A DNA stretch of 34,082 nt from Catenaria anguillulae PL171 (GCA_002102555.1 MCFL01000260.1:1-34082); one strand, 5' to 3'; counted from the first letter of the stretch, positions 9,714 through 19,910 are shown. Notes: generated by a model not told the origin, from the letters alone. Translations and numbers: made by a program.

Positions 9714-10097
9714 ACCACAATCAATACACATCAAGTACACTTTTTTTGGTTTTGTTGCTGAACTATGCAATCATCGTCACCTCAACAAGAAATGCTGATG
9801 ACAGAGAGGATGGGAGAATAAACAATATGGGTACCAGACGACATACCAACACACAATGCAAACTGTTGCCGTGACTGTGCGAAGCTGAACTGTGGGGTTG
9901 CCAAACCAGGGAGTGCCAAATGTGTTTGCCAAACGCCAAGGGGAACTGGGTGCAGAGTCATCAACCACTTGCCAAGAAGGGGGGGGGGGGGGGGAAGACC
10001 TGCACGGCACTTGTGGAGGTAGTGTGCGGCGACCAGGGTGGAACTGTTACCAAATGCAACTGGCTGCTGAGCTGCTGATTGTGCTGGCCGGCAAATG
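9714..10097 (-). mobile_element. Minus-strand LINE, coding part (right half of interrupted copy)
   Basis: The minus strand encodes the ORF2 tail (STLVAAHYLHKCRAG ... HLALPGLATPQFSFAQSR), homologous to 11650-11900 on the minus strand. It runs from the truncation point at 10097 to the end of ORF2 near 9780 and continues with its 3' UTR at 5553-5199 beyond the nested LINE. A run of about 15 G at 9979-9993 is a local expansion. Confidence 0.8.
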
Positions 10098-10112
10098 GGA
10101 GTCACGTTCTGA

Positions 10113-10770
10113 GTCAAGGTTTTGATGGGTCGCCTGCCAACACTCGCTTGACTCCACATGTATTGGCCAGAGCAGGTGCCATCCCCAAATTGTGTGCTCT
10201 GCAGCATTCTTGACAAACAACAGCATTGACTCAGATGCTGTGCACTTGCCAACATTCTTTGGACATGCCACCTGGACGTGCATGAGCAAGCTGTAGAGCT
10301 ACTACAGCATCGCAGAATGTCAACACACCAAGCTGCAGCAAGTACACTTGTCAAGCAGCTTATGAGCCCAGCCAAGTTACGGGTGACTGCAGCATGTGTA
10401 GTTGACATGCACTTGTGGCACCAATTTCCCAACCTTGCACCTTGTCTCACGCAGATTGTCTCAACCACCTCCACAACCACCTGAAGTGTGCTGTGGAAGG
10501 AGCACTGCAATCTTGTTGGATCAATTGAGCAACACATGCCAGGAGGCCTGCCCACAGCCTGACAGCCTTGCCAGTGTGCCTGCTGTCAGGAGACACGCAC
10601 CCTAGCAGTCCAGCAGCTGCCCACAGACATTGCTCTTGTTGCTGCACATTACATCCGCAAGTGTCGCGCCAGCTGCCCACCCCTTGTTGGCTCCTTGGCC
10701 ACCATGCATGTGCTGCCCAATACACTCAGAATGACCGCAGCCAGACATTGTGCTGCTCGTGGTAAAGTGA
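10113..10770 (+). mobile_element. Old LINE copy, right half (ORF2 tail)
   Basis: Resumes the old copy broken at 5198: VKVLMGRLPT, a degraded zinc knuckle (CVLCSILDKQQH), the tail motif (LRVTAACVVDMHLW) and VAAHYIRKCRA near 10640-10670. Many in-frame stops and strong CpG loss mark it as the oldest LINE here. Recognisable homology fades near 10700-10770 and no family-type 3' UTR follows. Confidence 0.75.
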
Positions 10771-11136
10771 AGTGAATCACTTGTTTGAAAGGGAAGAGCT
10801 CCAGCGCCATTTGAAGTATGGATGCTTGCCAAAATCATAGATGATGCTCACACCAGTTGTCATCATTCGTAGATGTTGAAAGGCTCATGTGATTTGTGGA
10901 TGCTCAGGAGGAGTGCAAGCCAGCATCTGCAGCTGGGCAATGTTGTGGAGGCCAACAACTGCTTGCCCAATGAGTGTGAGGAAGGCTGCAATGAAGGCAC
11001 CGTCCTGAGCCTCGGCTGCAGGTCATGATCTATGTCATTGATATGTTGTGGATGGGATCATAGATATGAAATAGTGTGCCTGTGCAGTAGCATGAGTTGA
11101 CAGGTTGGTTCACATGCAGCTAATTCATGGGTCTCC
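10771..11136. other. Unassigned sequence
   Basis: No open frame of note, no recognised element end and no family-type 3' UTR. It is rich in TG/CA like the old LINE copy beside it, so it may be decayed repeat. It is cut on its right by the LINE at 11155. Confidence 0.4.
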
Positions 11137-11154
11137 CTTTGGTGCGACCTGGCT
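11137..11154. repeat. 18-bp target-site duplication of LINE copy 3 (left)
   Basis: CTTTGGTGCGACCTGGCT at 11137-11154 recurs exactly at 12766-12783, flanking the minus-strand LINE between them. Confidence 0.93.
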
Positions 11155-11347
11155 TTTTTTTTTTTTTGGATCACTACCACATGTATTGAAGTTGAAAACC
11201 AACACAGAAGTCTTGAAAGAAGGTACAAGAGCAGGAAGGCCACAGATCCAAGACACTCAACAGATGACAAGAGCAAGCAGAGAAAATGGCAAGCAATTGG
11301 TGGTAGGGGCACGTGGCCATGGGGACAACAGAGAGGGTAAGGTAGAG

Positions 11348-11476
<129 letters not shown>

Positions 11477-11631
11477 TAAGCAGACGGAAAGTAACAGGGT
11501 CTGAGGTCGACATTCAACCACACCACGGATGCACACAATGAACAACATGCAACAAAGAACCAAGACAGTTCGAAGTCAAATAAAAGGAAGCAGAGCCAAC
11601 ACAATGGTGAGCATACAAGGACAAGGGAAGG

Positions 11632-12765
11632 TTACGCCATACGCGCAGAGGTAGAAGTTGGAGAGAGCAAGGGGACAAAAACAGAATGTGTACCCGACTG
11701 TACCCCGACACGGGTAGCAAAGCGTTGCTGTGAGTGTCCAAACCCAAACCTGGGGGTCGAGAGCCCTGGGAAGGTGCCGTGGAATCGCCATTCGCCAAAG
11801 GAAACCGGTGCATGCGAGACTGATGAGGAGCCAACGAGGGGTGGGCAGCCAGCGTGGCACTCGTAGATGTAATGTGCGGCAACGAGCGCAAGGTTCATGG
11901 GCGACTGATGGGCCACTGGGGCGCCTGCCTCCTGACAGTGGGGACATTGACAGGGCTGCCGGGCCGCAAGCGGGTTTTCTGGCATGCGTTGCTCGATCGG
12001 TCCAACAAGCCTGCAACGCTCCTTCCACAGCACAGTTTGGATGGTCGTAGAAGCGATTGAGACAATTCGCGCGAGGATAGATACAAGGTTGGGAAATTGT
12101 TGTATCATGCGCACCTCAACTACGCATGCTGCAGTTGCCCGTAGTTTGGCTGGATCCATTAGCCGCTCGACGAGTGTCTTTGCTGCCGCTTGGTGTGCCG
12201 TCATCCTGCGGCGCCGTAGCAGCTCCACAACTTGTTCGTGCACATCCAATCGGCATGTCCAGAGTATGTTGGCAAGTGTGCGACACCTGAGCCAATGCCG
12301 CTGATCGTCAAGAGCACCGCAGAGCACACAATTTGGGGACGGCACCCGCTCTGGCCAATATTTGTGGAGTTGAGCGCGAGTTGGCAGGCGACTCGTCAAA
12401 ACCTTGACGCGGAACGTGACTGATGCGTTGTCGGCAAACGACGCGGACATGGCTGATGCCTTGCGACCATTGCGAATGGCCCCGTCAAACACCATCAGGT
12501 CAGGCTGCCCAACCAACTCGAGCATATACGAGTACAAATTGACGCGGGATTGCATCTGTGCTTGTCGCCGAATTGCGCGGCCCACCTGCGCGTATACCAG
12601 CTCATGACCTACCTGCACCAGCGCGCCGAAGTCAATTGCGCCCAGAAACCGTGGCGAAAAGGCGTACATCTCACGGCAATTTGTACCACAACGGGCAAGC
12701 TCGTCAGCCTTCTCGTTCCCTGCATTCCCATCATGGCCCTTGACTTTCACGAGATCCAGCACGAG
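11632..12765 (-). CDS. LINE ORF2 fragment: RNase H end, zinc knuckle, tail (open)
   Basis: About 378 codons open from the truncation point to the stop, with no internal lesion. Order: LVKVKGHDGN and KADELAR (end of RNase H with its last Asp), connector (FGALVQVGHELVYAQVGR), a complete knuckle (CVLCGALDDQRHWLRC), tail (KLRATAACVVEVRMIQQFP ... VLWKERCRLVGPI), a CxCPxC cluster (PCQCPHC) and the C-terminal GLSTPRFGFGHSQQ block. It gives the best view of the family's C-terminus. The open frame continues upstream past 12765 into flanking DNA, so no native start exists and expression is unlikely. Confidence 0.85.
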   Translation of the reverse strand, partial: LVLDLVKVKGHDGNAGNEKADELARCGTNCREMYAFSPRFLGAIDFGALVQVGHELVYAQVGRAIRRQAQMQSRVNLYSYMLELVGQPDLMVFDGAIRNGRKASAMSASFADNASVTFRVKVLTSRLPTRAQLHKYWPERVPSPNCVLCGALDDQRHWLRCRTLANILWTCRLDVHEQVVELLRRRRMTAHQAAAKTLVERLMDPAKLRATAACVVEVRMIQQFPNLVSILARIVSIASTTIQTVLWKERCRLVGPIEQRMPENPLAARQPCQCPHCQEAGAPVAHQSPMNLALVAAHYIYECHAGCPPLVGSSSVSHAPVSFGEWRFHGTFPGLSTPRFGFGHSQQRFATRVGVQSGTHSVFVPLLSPTSTSARMA

Positions 12766-12851
12766 CTTTGGTGCGACCTGGCTGGGGCACACCATTGGCT
12801 TCCCAGCATGCTGACTTGCCCACCATGCCCCTATTGTAAGTGGTCTCGTTT

Positions 12852-14218
12852 GTAAGTAGTCTTGTTCCAGACCCACCTTCTATGGGCTGATCTTTTTGAT
12901 CGTTGATCGCGATCATGTGTCCTCCTCAGGAGGGTCTGGTCGGGTAAGTGTGATTTTTCCTCGCACTACAGACATGCCAGTAACAAGTGGAAAATTCCAA
13001 ACGATAGTGCACGCCGAACCGCTGATTCTGTGAAAGTTTGAAATTTTTCCTGCCACCTCAGCGCCATACATGAACCAAAAACCAAACTTGACTACCTGAA
13101 CCAGTCCCACTTGGCCGCATTCCTGAGCAGCTACAATCTATCCACTAGTGTCAAAATGTGCGCCGTAAAAGACTGCATTAATGAAGTACCCTCTGCTTGG
13201 ATCTGGAGCCCTTCGCCCAAAGGCGCCAGTTAGGCATGGTGTGTTGACATAGATGTAGAGGACTCAAAAATCATCAGATCCACCTGATTTTTGCTGGAAT
13301 TGGTATCTCCGTTTAGTCGCCAAATATCTGTGCTGGAAGTGTCTGCCTTGATGCATTTAGAGTATTTACGCCAGAAAGATCCGAACACTTGCTCCTGGAT
13401 CGTAAACAAAAACAAAACCACCAGCTAAGTGGCTCAGTCACCTTCATTTGGACTCCGGCTTGCCAAAATCACCCATATTTATATGGCTGGCTTGTGTTGG
13501 GTCGTTTAGGACCAGATGGCCGCCATTTTTTGATAGCTTGGACACACAAGGCATGTGATACTTTTTCATAAGTCAGAGAGTGATATTGGACCAGAGTGGG
13601 ACCTCCCTGCATTCAGTTTACCTGTGCGCAGTGTTCATGTATTAACATGCCAGTTAACAGGCATAAGCCTGCCAAAACAGAAAGGCGCGATATATGGAAT
13701 GAAAAATTGACACAGCAATTTGGGAGCTTTGCCTCTCCATAAAGATGATGATCTTGACAAAAATCAGGCGGATCGGACAGGTTTTGAGGCCTCTATGCCT
13801 TGTTCTGTGCCAGGCGACCAGTCAGCGCTTTGGGATGTGAAGTGCTCCAGATCCTCACAAGCGGAGGTACTTTACTAACCGCAGTTTTCTACGGCGCACA
13901 TTTTGACACTAGTGGCTAGATTGTAGCTGCTCAGGAATGCGGCCAAGTGGGACTGGTTCAGGTAGTCAAGTTTGGTTTTTGGTTCATGTATGGCGCTGAG
14001 GTGGCAGGAAAAATTTCAAACTTTCACAGAATCAGCGGTTCGGCGTGCACTATCGTTTGGAATTTTCCACTTGTTACTGGCATGTCTGTAGTGCGAGGAA
14101 AATCACACTTACCCGACCATCGCAAATTTTACCAGACCCTCCTGAGGAGGACGCATGATCGCGATCAACGATCAAAAAGATCAGCCCGTAGAAGGTGGGT
14201 CTGGAACGAGACTATTAC
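12852..14218. mobile_element. Foldback element with long inverted arms (non-autonomous)
   Basis: The left arm (about 12852-13230) and right arm (about 13830-14218) are inverted copies. Both contain the unit TTGATCGTTGATCGCGATCA (or its complement), the CCTCCTGAGGAGG-type palindrome, and a stretch that reads the same 50-residue pseudo-peptide on opposite strands (13110-12960 and 13947-14100). Roughly 600 bp of unique DNA lie between. No transposase frame is present. Arms this long suit MULE-type or Foldback elements. The right arm carries a short extra segment (GACCATCGCAAATTT), also seen just outside at 14221. No target-site duplication is visible. Confidence 0.75.
13231..13829. other. Unique centre of the foldback element
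   Basis: About 600 bp between the arms, with no reading frame above about 60 codons and no recognised motif. Confidence 0.5.
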
Positions 14219-14517
14219 CTGACCATCGCAAATTTCAGGGGTCTGACAATCAAATGATATTATGCCGCCCCCATTTCGTTGATATCTTTGCTGCCCTCTC
14301 TTCCGCTGCCAACAGATATCATCTCACATAACCTATCACAGGATACCTTTCCTTCGTATCCATGATATCTCTTGTTTCCATGATATCTGTTATTTGTCCC
14401 AATGACGGATATGATACTGGCCGCACCACATGACTGGATACCTCTTCAGGATAACAAGGGAAAAAGTCTTCCGTGACTTCCACGTGACCTGATTTCACCA
14501 ATACATCATTTGCTGCA

Positions 14518-14624
14518 ATGAACGGAGTGCAATGATTGGGTGCTCAAGAGAATCAAAACACATGAGATCAATCGAAATGAATGGAGGGCAATGATCATGG
14601 TGCTCGAGAGAATCAAAATGACAT
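14518..14624. repeat. Two-copy tandem repeat, period 59 bp
   Basis: ATGAACGGAGTGCAATGATT (from 14518) and ATGAATGGAGGGCAATGATC (from 14577) begin two similar units, each followed by GGTGCTC(A/G)AGAGAATCAAAA. It lies in the 3' non-coding part of the transposon. Confidence 0.85.
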
Positions 14625-14718
14625 GGTATATGGTGGGGCGGCGGAAAGAAACAAGACACCAGCAATGTTAAAATTACAATCGGCAGGCGCATCTGCCTTT
14701 GCCTTGCGGTATGCCTTG

Positions 14719-14734
14719 ACGGACAGGAGTTGCT
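14719..14734. repeat. 16-bp target-site duplication of SINE-A copy 1 (left)
   Basis: ACGGACAGGAGTTGCT at 14719-14734 recurs exactly at 15086-15101. Confidence 0.93.
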
Positions 14735-15085
14735 TTTTTTTTCAATACAAGCAGCCTATGTACTGGGGGAGATCTAACCATTGATACACAAAGACACAAG
14801 CTCATACACACAAACACACAACTCTTGGACTTGGCACTTGGGTACTTGCTTAGGGGCCTTGGACCTTTGGCTTGATTCCGGTCTTGTACAACCACCAACA
14901 GAGGGTGGGCAAAGCAAGAATGCAAGCAATGCAGGTGCAGGGGCCGGAAGGCCAGGGGACAGAAGGAGGCAATGTGGAGCAGAGACCAAGCAGCCACATG
15001 TGCACCAGATGACTTGGGTGGGGTTTGAACCCACGACCTTCGCCTTGCAAGGCGGGAGTGTTGCCACTATGCCAAAACCACTGGC
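14735..15085 (-). mobile_element. SINE-A copy 1 (tRNA-derived, minus strand)
   Basis: A 351-bp element with a tRNA-like head at the 15085 end, a body of about 270 bp and an A-tail (T8 at 14735-14742). In the sense direction the head has an A box (TGGCATAGTGGCAAC), an anticodon-like hairpin (CGCC TTGCAA GGCG) and a B box (GGTTCAAACCC) in a perfect GTGGG/CCCAC T stem. It inserted immediately downstream of the transposase stop codon (TGA at 15101-15103), so it leaves the protein untouched. It differs from copy 2 at only a few positions. Confidence 0.92.
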
Positions 15086-15100
15086 ACGGACAGGAGTTGC

Positions 15101-18100
15101 TCAGTTGTGAGTACTTGCTGTGAGATATCCTCCTTTGACATGGCTGTCATGAAATGTTTTGTCAGTGCTGGTATAAGGGCTTGCGCTGAACTTGATGCAG
15201 TAAAGGAACATGAACGAACCAGCATAATATGCCAGGAGATCTTCAGTGAGCGCCTTTGGCGGGACACTGGTGGTGGGTGATGGTTGCGTTCGAGCGGGCA
15301 CACTTGAGGAGGTCGATGTGGGCAGAGATGTTTTGCGCTTCTTCTTTGTGTCCGACGGATCGGACGCATTTGAAGGGGTGAACGCAGAAGTCTGGCTGCG
15401 TTTGGCGCGTGCGTTGGGCGGTGCTGGCAAAGAAGATGTTGAGGCTTTGACAGATTCCAGCAACTTTGCACGGGCTTTCTTGGCAGATTTCGCCTGACGC
15501 TGTTCATTTGCTGCGTCACTAGCCGACCTTGACAAGCCAAACATGAGTGGGACCCCAGATGAAGCAGAACTTGCGACGCGTTGGTGGTCTTCGTTGTCAA
15601 ACTTTTTGGCCAAGATGACGTATTCCGTGAGAGATAGATGAATGCCTACTTCCTTGTGGTCTTGCTCGTTGGTCGACTCGATCGTGTTTGTGTGTGGGCA
15701 CACGCTGGCCATGATATGCTGTGGAATGTTGGAGTAACCGGGAAAGAGTGAGCGAACCAAGACTTGGCTGTACTTGCCTACAATGGCCTCGGCCTTGTCT
15801 GCTTGTTTCGTCTGGCGTCGCCAAGAGTTCCTGCAATCGGTCGTCATAGTTGTTGGCCGTCCAGCAAACTGGGAGGCTCAGCAAAAGTTTGCGACCATAC
15901 GACGACAACCCAGACTTGAGTACATTGCGGATAAAGTGGACATGACACGGAACGCCAACATGTGACAGTGCCAGTTCGGGCATGCCAAACGCAGGACAAA
16001 CAGAGAGAAGGGCCTGCCCGACGCCAAGAGCTTGACCAGTGTCGAGGTCCAATTGAATTGCGTCAATTGGGACAACGAGGCCTTTTCCTACCTTGGCTAA
16101 CGGTGCGGAAGTGTTGTGCACACAGTCAAATGCTGAAAAATGAAGTGGCTGACCGGTGTGCTGCTTGTACGCCGCAAAGAGAGCAAGGATGATGGCACAA
16201 TAAGTGTCCGCTTCTTGTCGGTCAACCCACGCACGAGCGACAGTTGTTGCAGCGTTGGTCACAGTGTCATAGACGACAATCTTGACCATGTTGACGGCGC
16301 CACGAGTGCACTGGAATGTCATGTCAATGTCAAAAACGCGAGCTCGGGCCAAGAGCATGGCGCCCGATTCAGGCATTGCAAAGGCAATAAAGCGCTGACC
16401 ATCAAACGACACATTCTGCAAATAGCCAGCCACAAGGGTTGAGCCAGAGCAAAACAATTGGAATAGAGCGATTTGGTCTGGCAAGCCATGTACTTCTGGT
16501 GGAGTGGTTGATTGTACTGGGACGAGATTGCGGGCACGCTGCCGTTGCGCAAAGGATGGGTGGGAAATGTCGATCCGGTGAATCATCGCCAATGCTGCGA
16601 GGCGCTCGCGGGACGTGAGCTTATTAAAGTGACTTGGCTGTTGAGACTTGGCGGCCTCGGCAATGGCCTGCTTGATGTTGGTTGGAGTTTTTTCCGGAGG
16701 TGGTGGTGGGTGGTTGTGCTCTCCCATGAGAAGCATCACCGAATACGGAAAAGTTGAATCGACGGGAAGGAACAGGTCGCCAATGACTAGGCAATCGTCA
16801 CCGCACTTGACCATGTTCTGCTTGGTGATAATGCCATTGGCGTCTTGGTGTTCAACCACTGTGGGAAGAACAAAAAAGTGAGTGACGCTGAAAACGTGTC
16901 TTCTCTTGGAAGGAGGGCCAACATACGGCAACTTTCTGCCTTGCTGCTGCGAGCCCGAACCACGAAACAGGGTGGCTCTTCATGAATGTCGGCAAGAGAG
17001 ATCTTTCCGCCCATCAAGTCCTCCAAGACCTTGATGTCGGCGTCAGTTGGGTTGATCCCCTTGCCTCGGTGCAGCCCAACAGGGTCGCCGAGCTGGTACC
17101 TGTCACAGCCAATGTATGAGGTTGAACGCGGCGGCTTGGTGTTGGGCTGCAAAGTAGGATTGGCAGTTATGAGTTAGCAACAATGTCATCAGGGCAGGCA
17201 ATGACAAAAAATGATCCGCACGTTGTGGCGCAACACAGGTTTGGCGTCGGCGGAGCATGGGCACTTGAATGAAACGATGTGCTTGTTGTAAAACTCGATT
17301 GTTGCTCGATTGACACGCGTAATTTGCGCCAGCTCGGCGCGTTTGCGGGCCGCTGCGAACGGCGGCGCATCAAAGTTGGGGACGTGACAAAGCCAGGATG
17401 ACGAAAATCGCGAATGGACGGATCAATGAGCTTGCAAGTGTACACGCCGCGGCACAAGAAACTGGTTTTCGTAAACATGGGAATGGCTTGGCCGTCGATA
17501 CCCGGCAGTGATGCGGCCAACTCGGAAAGCACGTAAACGGGTTGTTGTTTGACAGGTGGCAAGTCAGTCGTCTTGTAAGAGTATTGCATCTGGAGGGTTG
17601 ATGACAATGGCACTGTCAGCGCAAATGCAGGGCAGATCGACCAGTCAAAGTAACACAAACGAACCATGCCAAACACGGCGCCACGTGTCAATGTGACAAA
17701 CACAGCATTCTCAATGATGTGCACTGTGCCGCCAACCCGCATTTTGGCCTGATGTTTTTCAATGGGGCCAGCCATGGCATACTCGGCGACGAGGGGTTGC
17801 ATGGCAATAGCCTTGGCATAGAGGCTATGGCTCACGCGAATTGCTTTGCCTTCGCCCAGCTGAAAAATCGATTCGTTCGGGCCAAGCAGTTTTGCAATGG
17901 GGATGACAACTGGAACATGCACCCCAGTAAGAACTTGCAACGAGATGTTGGAATATGGCGCCTAGTGCATATATACTATATTAACGGCCATTAGTACAGG
18001 TGGCAGTTCACATAAGATGCAGCATGGAATGCGAACAGGATCAGCGGTGGTCGGATCAGTGGACTATCACCGATCCGACTCATGAACACATGGCCCTACG

Positions 18101-19786
18101 CGGCCAGGTACCGGAACGGAAAGGGGAGGGAGGGAAGAAGAACAAGCAGATGGTATGTATTTTGATTAGCAACATCGCGCAATTGCAACTGACCGGGGGA
18201 GCATGCAAGCAAACCCGGCCGGTCCAACGCCAAACCGACCTCGCCTTCCTCTCCTCGACCTTCATCCCTTCCCAACTGTACTATCTTGCTATTTCAGGGC
18301 GAATACCCAACACGAGACGTGTGAAAAGAGGGGGAAACGCACCATTATCATCATTGCCATCCTCCACAGTCAAGTCATCATCGGACTCGTCATCAGAGCG
18401 CAAGTCAATGACTTCCATCACCCCAGTGGGAAGGCCCACCATCGCATCGTATGCTGCATCATATTCCATAGAATCTCCGTCACCCGTCCCATTGCTGTGT
18501 TGAGACGGCTGGTACTCCGTTTTGACTTGCGCGTCCAACAATTCGTCACGCTCAGCGTTGGCGTCCAATTGAAGGTTGGCATGATTACCGGCTGTTCCAA
18601 TAAGCAAGGAATGAAGTTAAGTCCCGATGGTCTGGACAAGTTTAGCTCTGTTGCGATCGTGAGTTTTCAACGAGCAGGAAAGAAAACGGACCCTCTTGAT
18701 AGATGTGGGACATTTCGCCGCCCTCTTGCTCAAGGTCGCCATGCTGGTAATCAGTGTGGCCAAGGAGACTTGAAACCATCGAGATAGACGGCTGTTTGTT
18801 CGTCGAGGCAGTGGGATGCACAGGAGAGTTATGGGCAGAACCGAGGTCATGGGCAGCGGCAGCAGCAGTAGGGTCCTTGGATGCCAGTGGTTTTGGCATA
18901 GTGGCAACACTCCTGCCTTGCAAGGCGAAGGTCGTGGGTTCAAACCCCACCCAAGTCATCTGGTGCACATGTGGCTGCTTGGTCTCTGCTCCACATTGCC
19001 TCCTTCTGTCCCCTGGCCTTCCGGCCCCTGCACCTGCATTGCTTGCATTCTTGCTTTGCCCACCCTCTGTTGGTGGTTGTACAAGACCGGAATCAAGCCA
19101 AAGGTCCAAGGCCCCTAAGCAAGTACCCAAGTGCCAAGTCCAAGGAGTTGTGTGTTTGTGTGTATGAGCTTGTGTCTTTGTGTATCAATGGTTAGATCTC
19201 CCCCAGTACATAGGCTGCTTGTATTTTTTTTAAAAAAAAGCAGTAGGGTCCTTGGATGTTTCATCAAGCTCCGCCGGAACATCATCAGCAGCAGTGTCTT
19301 GAATCGTGTTTTCAGTGTTCCCATTTGGCTCCAACAGGAGTGGGCGTGGGAACATGGAGTTGTGAGATGGGCTGGAAATGGCCCCAGCAGAGCAGGCAGC
19401 GTTTTCCATGGTGCGTGGAATCGTAGTATGTGTCAGGTTGGCGAGCTAGACAACGAAGGACAGTGTTTCATGGAACATGGAAATGTCTCACTGGATGAAA
19501 GAGCAGTGGGAAGTCACAGCAGACGCGGATGGCAGTGGCTCTACAAAGTGAAAGTGGCGCTTGGGGCATCTGCAGCCGATGTGTGTGGTGGCGGCTTGCC
19601 AGCGCAGGTATCAATGGTATCAAGCCTATTGGACAGATTGGTGTCGCTGGAATCCACTGTTGGTTCATCTGGTGATATCACAGTTCCAAGTTTGTGGCCG
19701 ACGCCTGATATCACCATGGAAATTATAATCCTGGCTGCTGACACCGCAGTATCCTCGCGAATGGAAATATTTGGGATGAACGTCAT
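15101..19786 (-). CDS. MULE-like transposase, multi-exon, with GCM/WRKY-like zinc finger
   Basis: Minus-strand gene read from ATG 19786 to TGA 15101. The N-terminal part is acidic (IDLRSDDESDDDLTVED near 18400) and is interrupted by SINE-A copy 2. A probable intron of about 350 nt ends at CTAG near 17964. The exon at 17.96-17.17 kb has a Cys cluster (KCPCSADAK), then an intron ending at 17147 and an intron 16859-16926. The next exon carries CGDDC...HNHPPPPP (near 16700-16800), a CX3CX24HXH zinc finger. The catalytic core has Asp in FDIDMTF (16324), Asp in LDLDTGQ (16045), a CHVH motif (15940) and Glu in NTIESTNEQ (15677), a D-D-E set with the CxH insertion of MULEs. A Ser/Lys-rich tail follows. 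Frameshifts near 15840 and 17380 and the SINE make this copy probably inactive. Confidence 0.65.
18864..18883. repeat. 20-bp target-site duplication of SINE-A copy 2 (left)
   Basis: AGCAGTAGGGTCCTTGGATG at 18864-18883 recurs exactly at 19239-19258. On the minus strand it encodes SKDPTA of the transposase N-terminus on both sides. Confidence 0.93.
18884..19238 (+). mobile_element. SINE-A copy 2 (tRNA-derived, plus strand)
   Basis: A 355-bp element, almost identical to copy 1 but in the opposite orientation. The tRNA-like head has an A box at about 18895 and a B box at about 18938-18948. The same 270-bp body follows, and the 3' end is T8A8. It lies inside coding sequence of the minus-strand transposase. 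The near identity of the two copies and their intact duplications point to recent mobilisation. Confidence 0.92.
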
Positions 19787-19824
19787 ATAATATCACTATA
19801 TTCTATATACTCCAAATTGACACC

Positions 19825-19910
19825 AGACCATCCTGCAGATGACACATGATCGCGATCAACGATCAAAAGATCAGCATGCAGAAGGTGGGACTTAAACGAG
19901 ACTAACCCCT
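19825..19910 (+). repeat. Third copy of the foldback terminal unit
   Basis: CATGATCGCGATCAACGATC, then AAAAGATCAG and AGAAGGTGGG...AACGAGACTA, match the outer end of the foldback right arm (14152-14213) in the same orientation, with a few changes. No partner arm is seen nearby, so it is a solo end or a separate short repeat. Confidence 0.8.

Larger units (their letters stand above)
14255..19795 (-). mobile_element. MULE-like DNA transposon (about 5.5 kb incl. two SINE insertions)
   Basis: The transposase gene (15101-19786, minus) is framed by short DNA ending in a possible terminal motif: TGATATTAT at 14255 and the complement ATAATATCA near 19787. GATATC is clustered at both ends: 14281, 14315, 14364 and 14382 on the left, 19674 and 19707 on the right. 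Such subterminal repeats are commonly transposase binding sites. Termini and target-site duplication are not proven; the ends are my estimate. Two SINE-A copies were inserted later. Confidence 0.5.

Noticed and set aside
9782-10555. One continuous 257-codon minus-strand gene
   Set aside because: It runs across the insertion junction at 10097-10112. Only 9782-10097 is LINE sense coding; the rest is antisense to the old plus-strand copy.
12766-12876. A native N-terminus for the open ORF2 fragment at 11632-12876
   Set aside because: The part above 12765 is target-site duplication and flanking DNA read in frame by chance; the LINE itself is truncated at 12765.
12913-14222. A small conserved protein encoded twice (about 50 residues, opposite strands)
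   Set aside because: The identity is fully explained by the inverted arms of the foldback element, and neither copy has coding features.
15010-15085. A tRNA gene on the minus strand (and its mate near 18884-18960)
   Set aside because: Both are heads of 350-bp SINE copies with A-rich tails and target-site duplications. The anticodon loop is one base short and no acceptor stem forms.
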